Made by a program: the position numbers and the translations under genes. Shown in pieces: positions 11,328 through 23,575 of a stretch of DNA of 64,000 nt. How positions within the stretch are numbered: position 1 is the first letter of the stretch; each line of letters begins with the position of its first letter. Below the pieces are notes generated by a model. It was not told the DNA's origin, did not search any database, and worked only from the letters and a program-made list of their open reading frames with translations. Source of the stretch: Pardosa pseudoannulata (lineage: Eukaryota > Arthropoda > Arachnida > Araneae > Lycosidae). Where the stretch lies: contig CM063502.1 of assembly GCA_032207245.1 (NCBI GenBank), positions 115,338,197 to 115,402,196 of the forward strand, written 5' to 3'.

Positions 11328-11376
11328 CATGTATATAGTACCATTCTGGATATACGTGAATGGTACTATATACATG
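11328..11376. repeat. perfect 19-bp stem hairpin beside the mariner end
   Basis: Arms CATGTATATAGTACCATTC (11328-11346) and its exact complement (11358-11376) enclose an 11-base loop. It lies about 10 bases outside the right mariner terminus. Confidence 0.9.
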
Positions 11377-11780
11377 AGATTATATTTTGAAGTATTCTCC
11401 ATATCAGTTTAGGCACTAGTCACTTCATAATGTTGTGTATCCCCTTCTGGTAAGAATCCTGTCCTTGTGTGTTCACCCACGTAGATGGAAACTGTTTTAC
11501 ATCCTTGAGTACAGCGAATCGCCACTATCCTAAGTGCTCCTTGAAATAAGCAAAGAGGTGGCACTCGCTAGGATTTTGGCGTCTGAGCTGTAGATACGTT
11601 AGCTAAACTGCTATATTCTGACTGTATGTTCCGACACAATACTACGACTTGCTGACGAGACATATATAGTCTCTCTGTAAACTTATACCTGCTTAATTTC
11701 AACAGTTGCATGTTTTGCCGCAGAAATCTAATAATTGAGAGGATTTATTCACGAAATCTGTTTTGCAAAAGGGTTGCTAT

Positions 11781-12254
11781 TTAAATTAACTTTACAACTA
11801 TCACTGTAAGAGGCAGTGGCTGAAACTCTGCACAGTTGCTGACCGCATACATAAAAATTACTGTATAGTGCTAATTCTTCTATAACAGACGAAACTCCAA
11901 GAATATCGACCTTGTAGCTTTGCTTTTTGATTGCCCTTTGTATTAAAGTATTGAGCTAAAAATTAATCATAAATTTATTTACCTTACACTAGTATCTCAA
12001 ATTATCACAAATTATTACAGTGGTCGTTGTAAATTAACTTTACAACTACCTCTGTAAGAGGCAGTGGATGAAAGTCTGCACAGTTGCTGACCCCATACAT
12101 AAGAACTACTGTAGACTACTAATTTCTCTATAACAGACGAAAATCCAAGAATATCGACCTTGTAGCTTAGCTTTCTTATTACCCTTTGTAATAAAGTATT
12201 GAGCCAAAAATAACTCAAAAATTTATTTATCTTACACTAGTATCACAAATTATC
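11781..12254. repeat. direct tandem duplication of about 225 bp
   Basis: Copies at 11782-12006 and 12030-12254 share TAAATTAACTTTACAACTA, CTGCACAGTTGCTGACC, AAGAATATCGACCTTGTAGC and CTTACACTAGTATC in the same order with high identity. The minus-strand frame at 12015-12218 is not matched by an open frame in the first copy. Confidence 0.9.
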
Positions 12255-13287
12255 TTTTTTAAATACGTTCAGTATTAAAATTAGTTAATTTCTTAACACG
12301 AATGTATATTTATACCTCTGAAATAAAAGTTATCTACTAATATTATGGATTAAATTTTTTAATTTTAAATTTATTTTTATCTACTACTCTTTATGTAGGT
12401 CTAATCTAAAAATTATCGTAAGATTATAACTTCATTCTAACCGACAAATATTTACTGTTGTAATAATTCATACAGCTCCTTAATGAATCTACTGCCTTAT
12501 TTCATATTACATTATATTGCATACAGTACTAATTATATTCTGTGTAATTACACTGACGCATTGAATGCGTTTGTAGAGAGTTTCTAATGAAAATTTTAAA
12601 ATAATTTTGGCGTCAAATACCATAAAATGCAAATTTTGCAAACCAGTGCCTAAGCACAGATTTGTAAAACCTAAAATTCTCCAGACTGTGTTTCTGTACA
12701 CATTATTTTTCCAATGAGAACTTTAAAAACGACATTTGCTATTTAACTTTATTATTTTCCCAAAGTATTTTTACATTTTTAAGCTCTTAAAATACATTTC
12801 TTTCGTCGTATAAAAATACTTGGAATTATATATAAACGAACAGCTTTAAACGTCTCTTTCAATACAGCTGCATCAAATGTTTTTACCATTTTAGCTTTTC
12901 ACGCGCATCTATGTTAGTGACATTTTAAATTAACTTGGTTGAGGAATATAAATGTTTGTTAGTTAATTTCCGCTTAATTACACACATATATTGAGAATAA
13001 AGTATTTTTATTATTATTTCAAAAGAGGAAGTTATTTGTTAAGCTATTAAAACGGTGTGCAAATAAATGGAGCTATAAGATTAAAAATGCATAAGGCTTC
13101 AAAGAAATATGTTAGATAAAATTTTAAAGAATGCGTTAATGCGTTCCATGTTGTTTTCGTTATGTAAAGTGATTATTAATATTAAAAAGAGATGACGTAT
13201 TTATTGAAATTTTTTAAACCATTTGTCAAAACAAAATAATTATGGAATTTATTTGCTTTAGAATGCTAGGTGGTGCCATACTGGCAC
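12255..13287. other. AT-rich non-coding interval
   Basis: Nothing recognised; the 64-codon minus frame at 12507-12701 lacks supporting features. Confidence 0.6.
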
Positions 13288-13575
13288 CAAGGTATATTGT
13301 TATGTACACTATGAAATTTCCAATGAATTATTTTGTTTCATCTTGACTTCAATTCTACACGTGAGTAAAATTCACCTGCAAAGTTTTAAGCATTAGCTTT
13401 ATTCAAAGTGAGTTTGTGAGGTAAATTGTTCATCAAGGTAAATTGTTATGTAAACTATGAAATTTCCAATGAATTACTTTGTTTCGTCTTGACTTCAATT
13501 CTACACGTGACTAAAATTGACCTACAAAGTTTTAAGCGTTGGCTTTATTCAAAGGGAGTTTGTGAGGAAATTATA
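13288..13575. repeat. direct tandem duplication of about 147 bp
   Basis: Copies at about 13288-13425 and 13434-13575 share ACTATGAAATTTCCAATGAA, TCTTGACTTCAATTCTACAC and AAGTTTTAAGC. A small open frame in the second copy (13426-13611) is not credible as a gene. Confidence 0.9.
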
Positions 13576-13874
13576 CTAGAATGCCCGTTTGGTGTCAATT
13601 CAACACAGTAAAAATTTCAATTGCTTTATTCTAAATTTTGTCCTATTGTGCAACAATAAAATTTCATTTATTTAGTACAGGATAGATAACTTCTGTTGAT
13701 ACATTACATACATATATATGTTTGTGTGTGTGTGTCTATGTGTCAGGATATGAATGAAATTAATATATAAATATTTGGAGATAGATTTGAAATATTTTAT
13801 CAATATGATGTAGATCCAATAAATGTTGATATAAACACAAAAGGACTATTTATCTAATTCGGATAGTTATATAC

Positions 13875-14185
13875 AAAGAATCTTTATTCTCCGGAAGCAT
13901 AAAAAATAGTAGTTTCACTTTCAAATACGCTAAGTGCGTCGTACCTAAACTACAAACATGTACAAGTAAAAACGGAATTTTCTCACAGCCTCAGGGTCTA
14001 ATATAGACTTCCATAAACTGATGATCTACGTTATATACTTCTACACTATGAACGTACCTCAACTCTCAAGAGTAGATTAGAATTCCGCGTTATCCGTTGT
14101 TGACTATGAACAAATTTCTACACCGAATTAAGATAAAAAATGAACTTTGGAATTTAATAATTTATCGAGTTAATTTTTTATTATT

Positions 14186-14266
<81 letters not shown>

Positions 14267-14300
14267 AGGTTTGAAAATGTAAAATTGATAAATTAGGAGT
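13875..14300 (+). repeat. dispersed repeat with internal (TA)n, copy A
   Basis: A left module (AAAGAATCTTTATTC, GCTAAGTGCGTC, ACATGTACAAGTAAAAA) precedes a (TA)n tract at 14188-14263. A right module starting TGTCAGGTTTGAAAA follows. The same order occurs at 31.16-31.53 kb. Confidence 0.55.
14188..14263. repeat. (TA)n microsatellite
   Basis: Uninterrupted TA dinucleotides; frames encoding Ile-Tyr repeats here are artefacts. Confidence 0.98.
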
Positions 14301-14552
14301 TGAGAGTCAAAAACGCAGAGCACTTATTTAATACAGGCGCATGATACTTTAATAATTCATTATAAAAGCACTTAACGCGGAAGGATTGAGAGAGAACGTC
14401 TTGAGAAAAGGTTGCTGTATGCACCCTCACTAAGTAGGGCTACTTTGTTAGCTTATGTCCGCCAACTGGCCAACGCCATGTTTTATTAAGATGTGAATAA
14501 ATAATGTTTTAAGAAGAAGGCTTTTCTGATTCTTCATCCCTCAGGCATATGC

Positions 14553-14735
<183 letters not shown>

Positions 14736-15292
14736 AGTGTAATAAATCAAATTTATTACACTTAAAATATTTCTCTAAAATTCTCCTTTTCCCATTCTCA
14801 ATTATTCATACCTATTTTACCATACCAGTAATATCTTCTTTAAAGAAGTGTTCGATGACTTAAAATTCTTTTTACTAGTCTCCCAAAGCTAACTCTGAAA
14901 TAAATGTTAAGTTTCTACCCACTCGCCACATTTTCCAGCTATTCCAAGGAAAAGGGTTCCCTTTTCCAATGATCTAAGTTCTTTTCTGACTGTTAATAAA
15001 GCTGACTAAGTTGCTCGTCTCATGGGTAACTCCAACGTCTTCTGTCGCTGTGGAGCGAACTTTGTAATAGAAAAGTATTTTCGTGTATCATTAATTTCTC
15101 TGCTCTTGTCCTTGAAACATGTTTTTTCTTAGTTTAGAATAAAGTTAAAGGTTCACCACAGACTTCACTATTTCTGTGTAATGCAGCCACAACCGCATAA
15201 TACTTATGCACACTCATTGCCCAGTAAACTCCGGTTATTAAAATGATAGGAACTAAATTCAATTGTAACTGGTGGATAAAAATTCCCGAAGT

Positions 15293-15406
<114 letters not shown>

Positions 15407-16102
15407 GAGGGGGGATTAAATGAACTAATAATGCATGTTTCACTCGATTATTTCTGCCTTTACCCACATGTAACAAAATAACACCGGCCAAAGTTGAAAG
15501 GTTAATGATTTTGTCATTTCTATTTATAGAAAAATTGAACTGACTATTCCAGCACATGGAGAATTTTTAATTTTATCCTGTTTCATTCAACTTTACAAAA
15601 ATAGTGTGCTATACGATTTCATTTGCTGAATTCACTATGGAGGGTTATCTTTTAAAACAAATAAACCAAATTTTTCGTATCATACAAAAGATATTTTTTA
15701 ACTCGTATAGATAAAGGTTACCCATTTAATTTTGACAGCTATATAGCTTTAATAATCGTAATACGTATAATTCCCTTAAATGCATGAGTAAATACAACAG
15801 TACGGGAAACTTTAAAAATGTGAGCAAATATAAAGAAAATTTTCATTTTTAGAATTGTTTCTGACAGGAAATTGAGTACTTGTAGCCATGTTCGGAAATC
15901 TGAAGACAATCATTAAAAGTAAACTTGTGTAAGTTAGACCAAAATTATCTCACTGTCTTATGATATTTAAAAAAAGATTATATTGTATTTCTAAAGCTAA
16001 GGGTGTAGATATAAATACAGAACATACATACATATGCAAGCATAAACATTTAATTGAATATTTATAAATGTTCTGACCATGGAAATAGACTATGAGGAAA
16101 AT

Positions 16103-16887
<785 letters not shown>

Positions 16888-17756
16888 GTTAACTTGGCCC
16901 CAAAGAATGGAGTTTGATGCTTTAAAAATCATTAACTGTAGTTTGTAATATAACTTAGTTTAGGATAACAGAACTAAATAGGTGTTTTCGGGTGACATAA
17001 TGAATGGAGATTTTCATCGAAGATGGTCATGGAAGAAAAGACGTGGCCATCGATCTTCCTAACGGTGGGAAGATATATAATACGATAAATGAATAGCGAC
17101 CTTAATGCATTTGCTCTCAATGAATGGGCTTTTGTTACTCGAGAACACATATGAGATAATATGTTTGTGGAGTTTGTCCTCGAGCTTGTTCCTTGGGAAA
17201 GTAGCAGTAAGAAATGTCTATTAAGACACAAGAGATAGTTAAAAAAGAACTTAAGTAAGCAGTTGAACAGCAATAGAAGAAAAATAGCATATTATAGTGA
17301 AATGTGTTTCTTGAAAAATATTTAATCTTTCTCGTACAGTATGTTGCTACACACAGAATTTACAGAGGTGTGATTAATTTTTTTAATTAAGGTGAGTACC
17401 GAAAAAATGCGTTATATTTGAAAAAATGACTGTGTATGGAAACCAAGAAAACTTTACAACAACAGTCTTTAAAAAAAAATTTTCATCTTTTGCTTTATGC
17501 AACTTATCTTATGGAAAATTAACTGTTATTCACATTTTTTAAGGTGAACTCATTTTTAAGAGTGAAATTACCAATTATAAAAGAATTTCTCTATTCTATT
17601 TATTAAATTTTATAAATAGTTTCTCAAAAGAAGAAACAGACTGTAGGAGCCTATGCTGAATTAATTGTTGAATAAATTTTAACTGTTTCGTTAGATTTAA
17701 ATATTACGTGAAAAAGGGGCATTTTTCTATAAAAGTGCCGAAGTGAAACATATATA

Positions 17757-18440
17757 GGGTGTGGCTAAAAAAGATCGAACATTTTCTGTAAAATTAGTAT
17801 TACTCTTGTAGCAAAATTTTAAATATTACCTACCCCACCCTATCTAAATAATCCTATTTACTGGCAATACATCTTTTTCACAGCTTCTTACATTTTAAAA
17901 AGCTTCCTGGAATGATCTTTCTGGAAGACGTGCAAGTCTCTTGTCGCATTCTCCCGAAGCTACTTCTATGGTTTGCTGTTGTCGTCTTTTCAAGTTTGCG
18001 AGACGAGAAAAGTCTGCCAAAGCTAGGTCCAGAGAACTTAGTGGCTATGGCCCAACGGGTGTCTGGTGTTTTACTAAATAACTGCAGATGAGGAGCTACG
18101 TGTGATTGTCTATCCGTGATTGAATATCTACATCTCGTTTATCTATGATTCAGGGTTGGTCTTGTGTAGAGTATTCCTCAAACACCCTAAAACTTCTAGG
18201 TCTAACTGTTTGTTTACTATTCGACTACATAGTGAAAATTCATGATAGACAATACCTTTCCTATCAATAAACACTCAACCAACATCATCTTTATCTTTGG
18301 TCGAAATTCTCACCGACCGACACTTTGTCCATCCTCCAAACATTTAAATTAATCACATGACTGTGTTTGTCTCATACGGTCCTATCACATTCTTGCTTAT
18401 ACAACTGAAATGCCCCTGTAGAAGTTTCGTCGAGTTTGTA
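17757..18440 (-). pseudogene. mariner transposase pseudogene, second family
   Basis: The minus strand read in mixed frames gives a mariner C-terminal half. There is an IKMMLV-type strand block and NFHYVVE at about 18225-18290, then a degraded catalytic block before HLQLF/LVKHQTPVGP, PLSSLDLALADFSRL (the SPDLAPxDF block with the last catalytic Asp), LKRRQQQTIEV and RLPERSFQEAF near 17900. A GGGTGTGGCTAAAAAAGATC end at 17757, next to TATA, may be its terminal repeat. Multiple stops and frameshifts are present and the N-terminal half was not recognised. It differs in sequence from the mariner at 10.6 kb. Confidence 0.75.
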
Positions 18441-19977
18441 AGAAAATTTCACAAATATGTTATTCTTCAAGCTCTCTCATAGTCACTTTGTCACTAATTC
18501 AACGAACAGCTTCTGGGCGTATTCACTTCTGCTTGTGTAGCTCGGCTACTAACGGTAAAAGCGAAACGAGGAGAATGTCACTTTGTTGCCTACATTGCTG
18601 CTAGGTGTGCTCAGGAGCCTCAAGTTGATACCTTTCCAAACTAATGCGGTATTAAAAAAGTTCAAGTTTTTTGTGTACATCCGTTGTATAGTTAACAATG
18701 TACATTGCATATTCGAATTTATATTCTTTGGTAAATGAAACCTATAAAAAGTCCTGACTAATGATGTAACTACAAACATAAAAACATATCCTACTACTGC
18801 TTTTACCGTACATTTTTTCACTTGTTTTGAAACAAAATATAATTAGTCTCAAGTAGAAAGTAGACTTTATTTCTTTCTTTAGGAAGCTGTCAAGAAAAAA
18901 TCAAATTTCCAACTCTGAAAGATTTGAAATAACATAAATCCAGGTAAAGCTTTGTTAAACAATATACTGCCAGGCAAGCAGTCCAACAGTCAATAGTCAT
19001 TAGGTCATGTTATCTAGAAAATATTCTGAAGTTTCTGTTAACATCTTCAGAATGTTTGCAACAGAACACATACGTCCTCTATATTTTTAGAAACATGAAG
19101 GTTTAGAAGCTCTAGAAAGAAAAAAAACATTTTCAACAAATCAAAAGTAATATGCACTATGGAAAAATCAAGTAGTGCATTTGATGTATTAATTCTACAA
19201 TTTCACTGCCTTATGAATTCAAAGAATTATAGGGCGTCAGTTGAAAGCTGTGAATTACTATTGAGCAAGCCTTCAATTTTGGTACATCTTTAGTTAACTA
19301 GGGGCTTATGCTACATATGATTTGATTCAAGAATCTCACCTGTAGACTTGCCCATCTGGAAATTAAGTCTGAAATCTCGTGGATTGTGTTTCATGTTCTT
19401 AAATGTACCCTACTCGCTGTATTGTGGGCTGTTAAAATTTTCATACCTTCATCAATCATGAACTTTGTGGATTTCCTAGAATTATATCACTGATACACAT
19501 TACACTGAACTGTATCATCGTTCGGTGTCTCAATAACAATAGGCAAAGATCAATCTAAGATCGACGTCTACTAAACTCAACCAGTTGTTCAAAATTTTAG
19601 ATACTTTGCCGTATATCAATAGCATTTTGCATCAATCAATTTCAAGTAAACGTACAAAATATTCAATTAGTGACATTCTAGTTTGTACTGTGATAAGACA
19701 AAATTAATGTATGGGAGATGAAAAATAAAGCCTGTAAATTTTTAGAGTAATTAAATAATTCTGTACTTATTTCAGGACATTTTTAATCATTCAACATTTT
19801 TAAAAATCATCATACTTCGTAAAGTCTATAGTTTTGAAAAGGTAACCTATTTTTACCCTTATAAATAACATATTATCCTTTAAGTCATTGATACTCAGTA
19901 AATATTTTTTCTGATAAATTGGCTGATAATTTTTTTGGAGAGTCATGGCCATTTATTTATTAATCGAATGCTAATTA
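18441..19977. other. intergenic interval, no gene recognised
   Basis: It may include the lost N-terminal part of the 17.8 kb mariner up to about 18560. A short hairpin (ATATTCTGAAG / CTTCAGAAT) lies near 19023-19057. A 90-codon minus frame at 18549-18821 is unsupported. Confidence 0.5.
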
Positions 19978-20054
19978 GACCAGGGTCTACTACTTAAATT
20001 CGAAGCCGAACGGCTGTAAAATTTCCATGTCAGCAGTGGGACTTAACCCGTGAA
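19978..20054 (-). mobile_element. tRNA-derived SINE fragment
   Basis: A decayed minus-strand piece retains the complement of the body (CCAGGGTCTACTACTTAAATT, GAAGCCGAACGGCTG) and of the B-box end (CAGCAGTGGGACTTAACCCG). The tail and the A-box are gone. No target duplication was found. Confidence 0.75.
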
Positions 20055-20156
20055 ATATACGAAAATATATCCTTCTAATTATTTGGTTATGGTCTGCAAA
20101 TTCGGATAGTTTTTTTTTATCTAATTAAGTTCTTGAATCAGAATTATTTTAAAAAG

Positions 20157-20460
20157 GTTGCGGGTTCGGGACTTGAGTCGGCCCAAGATCCGCCGTGTTC
20201 GTTAAAGGTGACTGGAGCACGTAAAATATGTTCGTGGTCACACAACGTACTTCAAGTTCTCAAACAATACCTCTTGGAATAACAAGTAAAGCCTGGGGGT
20301 CTTCTTCTTGGTCCTTGCTTCTAAATTACGAGGACCAGCGGAGGCAATGTCACTCGCATCCGTAGCATACCTTAAGATACACGTACTCCTTGAGTGGTGC
20401 TAAATGGGTAACATCTTTGCACCCTTGTATTGGCATAAAAGGCATATAATGCCTGTATTA
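20157..20460 (+). repeat. possible second tRNA-like SINE or repeat family
   Basis: A B-box-like GCGGGTTCGGGACTTGAGTC is followed by GGCCCAAGATCCGCCGTGTT and a GC-richer body that ends just before a (TA)n tract. The body differs from the main SINE family. With one copy in the window, membership cannot be tested. Confidence 0.3.
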
Positions 20461-20475
20461 TCAGCCGCGTTATAA

Positions 20476-20649
<174 letters not shown>

Positions 20650-20799
20650 GTATCCAGTGGTAAGGCGAATGGAAGAATCAGTCTTTCTTGGTAAATCATC
20701 TCTTTATTTCAAAGTATAGTTTCCTTTTCAAGGCGTCACTTGCGCCATTTTTATTTATTCGTAGCGGAGCTAAGCGTGGAGTATGTTGACAATTCGATA

Positions 20800-20942
20800 T
20801 CTACGTGCCAACTGTCAACTATCGGTTTGCATACAGCTTACGCGAGCATGGGTTTTTTTCACTTATTATGTTATTACGAAAGAGTTCTCTTTTAAATTGT
20901 TCACAACTCGCTTATTTTTCCAACCCCCCCCCTTTTAGACCT

Positions 20943-21029
<87 letters not shown>

Positions 21030-21055
21030 TTCCGCTTGACCAGATACATTAAAGT
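20800..21055 (-). repeat. dispersed repeat with internal (TA)n, copy C
   Basis: On the minus strand TGTCAGGTCTAAAAGG, GAACTCTTTCGTAATAA and TGCTCGCGTAAGCT follow a (TA)n tract (20946-21027). The tract is preceded by ATCTGGTCAAGCGGAAGCAT. The right module is close to copy B; the left side is diverged. Confidence 0.6.
20946..21027. repeat. (TA)n microsatellite
   Basis: Pure TA run inside dispersed-repeat copy C. Confidence 0.98.
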
Positions 21056-21061
21056 TTACAT

Positions 21062-21125
21062 AAAAAATACATTAAAGGTTCGATATATATATATATATAT
21101 CGAAACTTCAATGTATTTTGCGAAA
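21062..21125. repeat. hairpin centred on a (TA)n palindrome
   Basis: The 26-bp perfect palindrome TTCG(AT)9CGAA (21079-21104) is the core. The arms extend to AAAATACATTNAAGNTTCG on both sides with two mismatches. It is followed by no coding sequence and may be a snap-back element. Confidence 0.8.
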
Positions 21126-22187
21126 ATCATGATATTATAAGAACCTTGTGAATGCATAAAATATAAATATGAATACAGTTTTTGATAATAAAAACATTGC
21201 ATATTTTGAATAAAAGTTCTAAAGAACCTTTAATATGCCCTAACTTATTTGTAATGTGTTTCATTTTTACAAAAAGTATATCCAAACCAATAACATTTAA
21301 CAACAGTAATTGAAATTTTTATGTTACAGCTAACACACATATCGCTTTGTTAGAAACATACATAAATCGATACGACATTGCACTACTTTGTGTCTTGACA
21401 AGGAAAACTTAACGATTTTTCGTGTTTTAACAGAAAATCTCACTGCAAACTTTTCTCATTAGCATTCCTTAAACTATCATTTAAAATCCTTGACCTAAAA
21501 ATAAGCTCGAGTAAACTATACTTTCAGTAAGTTCGCCAACAGGAGTTTAATAGTAAGAGCTATAAAAGGATGTGAATATTGCGCAGCATTGTAGCATTTT
21601 CTAGTTCAATACTTCGTATTCAAACATTTATTGGAATTATCTATGCTTCCGCTACTATATAGACCCTAAGTGAAACCCACGTCTTATGGCCAAATGACGA
21701 TAAGAAAAGATATAATACTCAGGCGGTGGAAGTAAAACAGCTTATAAAACGACGACTACATCCAAACACAGTTCAATGGCTTTCTCGGTCTTTAGATGGA
21801 TTTTCGGAAGGCAGGGAAGGCGTGGGTGAAATTTCAAGCTTCAGAGATTATCTGCTCAGATGATAATTATGAATGCTATTTAGTCATGCGGGACAAAATA
21901 TCATACGGTTACTTCTATTATACTCCAATACTTTATAAAAGTATTTTTTGTACAAAGACTTGGGATTTTTCTTCTAAAAAGTTATGAATTTATTTTTTTT
22001 ATATCTGAACCATAAAAAGAATGTTTAAACTTGCTTCAAGAGAACTAAAAGTGACACGGTTTAATAAAACGCTTGGTTGAATTTTATCCTGTTCTCTTTT
22101 GAATAATTTTAAAGCAGCGTGAAATGAGTTTAAAAAAAATTATTATTAAAAAATATTAACAATTTTAAATAGACTTAAATCATAGAA
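21126..22187. other. intergenic interval
   Basis: A 63-codon frame at 21796-21987 has an ordinary amino-acid mix but no recognised domain. Otherwise non-coding. Confidence 0.5.
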
Positions 22188-22565
22188 TATGAAAATAATT
22201 GTATTTTAAGTTAACCCTTCAATGCAAGATTTTTTTTTTTGTTTTTTGTATCATGTGTTCACACATAACAACCAAAAAATACACAAAAAAGGGAAAATTG
22301 AATCGTTCTTTTAATGAATTGAACTTAGTGGATGTATCATATTTGAACCAATTTCTCCTATTTTATCAATAATGTTTGATAGCATGTGTACAAACTTAAA
22401 ATCTTACAGGAAATGATCTGGAACAATTGTTGTTCTTGTTAAAACAAAAAAAAATGTTCCAAATTTTTCCCATTTAGCAAATGGTAATTTTCCACATTTC
22501 AAATATTTATACTGTTGTGTGTTGTCAACAAATAACGGAATATGCCTAATCCCATCTGTACGAAA

Positions 22566-22892
22566 TCACAGATGGTAAATATTTTTACTAGTACTTGACA
22601 TACTTTCTTCGGCACCTTTAAAATCAACAGCATTACTACTATCAATGTTCAATAAATTCTTATCTTCTGAAGCACTGCTCTCATCAGAAATATTAGCATT
22701 TCCTTGATTTGGAATATGATTAGCATCAACTATGCTATTATCCCTGTCAAAATCCAATCCATCTTCATTCTTATCAATCTGGGTATATTTCATTAAGTCG
22801 CCTATTGCCTTTTCACATTCGGAATTCTTTTCCTCTCCATTTTCTAAAAAGGTGCTATTATCACACATGGTATCATTCTTGATACACAAAGC
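22566..22892 (-). CDS. unrecognised acidic ORF unique to copy 1 of the duplication
   Basis: A minus-strand frame of about 107 residues is rich in Asp, Glu, Asn and Ser (for example DKNEDGLDFDRDNSIVDANH, ISDESSASEDKNLLNIDSS). It ends YHL-stop at 22563-22565. Its 5' edge follows GAATAGCGGCTTCAG, a possible splice acceptor. After the stop the same frame runs into FRTDGIRHIPLFVDNTQ, so it may once have been joined to that segment. The base composition is less AT-rich than the flanks. No domain is recognised. It could be a disordered acidic exon or a chance frame in an inserted element. Confidence 0.35.
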   Translation of the reverse strand, partial: ALCIKNDTMCDNSTFLENGEEKNSECEKAIGDLMKYTQIDKNEDGLDFDRDNSIVDANHIPNQGNANISDESSASEDKNLLNIDSSNAVDFKGAEESMSSTSKNIYHL

Positions 22893-23323
22893 TGAAGCCG
22901 CTATTCAATTTTAGAAGGTAATTTAAAGAATTCTATAAGTTTTAAATAATACATATTTACAAAAGCAACTGATAAAATCACCAAAGACGTAAGACTCTTT
23001 TAAATGATGAAAACTTTGTAAATAAGTCAGCATGTTCAGCAGGAATTGAATAACTGACTTCAGTCATAGAATATGCAAATAATTGTATTTTAAGTTAACC
23101 CTTCAATGCAAGATAATTTTTATGTTTTTTGTATCATATGTTCACACATAACAACAAAAATAAATACACAAAAAAGGCAAAATTGAATCGTACTTTTATT
23201 GAATTAAACTTAGTGGATGTACCAAATTTGAACCAATTTCTCCGATTTTATCAATCATGTTTGATAGAATGTGTACAGGCTTAAAATCTTACCGTAAATG
23301 ATCTGGAACAATTGTTGTTCTTG

Positions 23324-23569
23324 TTAAAAAAAATGCTCCAAATTTTTCCAATTTAACAAGTGGTAATTTTCCACATTTTGATATTTAGACCGTTGTGTGT
23401 TGTCAACAAATAACGGAATATGCCTAATCCCATCTGTACGAAATCCAGTAAGAAATCTGTACGAATATTTATAAAAGTAATTGATGAAATCATCAAAGAT
23501 GTAAGACTCTTTTAAATGCTGAAAATTTTTTAAATAAGTCAGCATGTTCAGCAGGAATTGAATAACTGA
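23324..23569 (-). CDS. unrecognised ORF or exon remnant (copy 2 of duplication)
   Basis: The minus-strand frame reads SVIQFLLNMLTYLKNF, then HLKESYIFDDFINYFYKYSY, FRTDGIRHIPLFVDN and LLNWKNLEHFF, about 80 residues in all. It continues to a stop near the HLR codons. The tandem copy at 22.2-23.06 kb preserves the same frame in both halves (LLNMLTYL, KESYVFGDF; FRTDGIRHIPLFVDNTQ) with amino-acid changes. This suggests that a coding segment was duplicated, although decay is possible. A CTGACTTATTTAAAAAATTTTCAG stretch upstream of HLKES resembles a splice acceptor. I do not recognise the family, and there is no start or promoter evidence. Confidence 0.35.
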   Translation of the reverse strand, partial: SVIQFLLNMLTYLKNFQHLKESYIFDDFINYFYKYSYRFLTGFRTDGIRHIPLFVDNTQRSKYQNVENYHLLNWKNLEHFF

Positions 23570-23575
23570 CTATTA

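Larger units (their letters stand above)
22188..23575. repeat. direct tandem duplication containing coding-like sequence
   Basis: The block at about 22188-22571 reappears at about 23065-23445, and the block at about 22956-23060 reappears at about 23446-23575. A segment of about 385 bp (22572-22955) is present only in the first copy. The copies differ by scattered substitutions and small indels. Confidence 0.88.
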
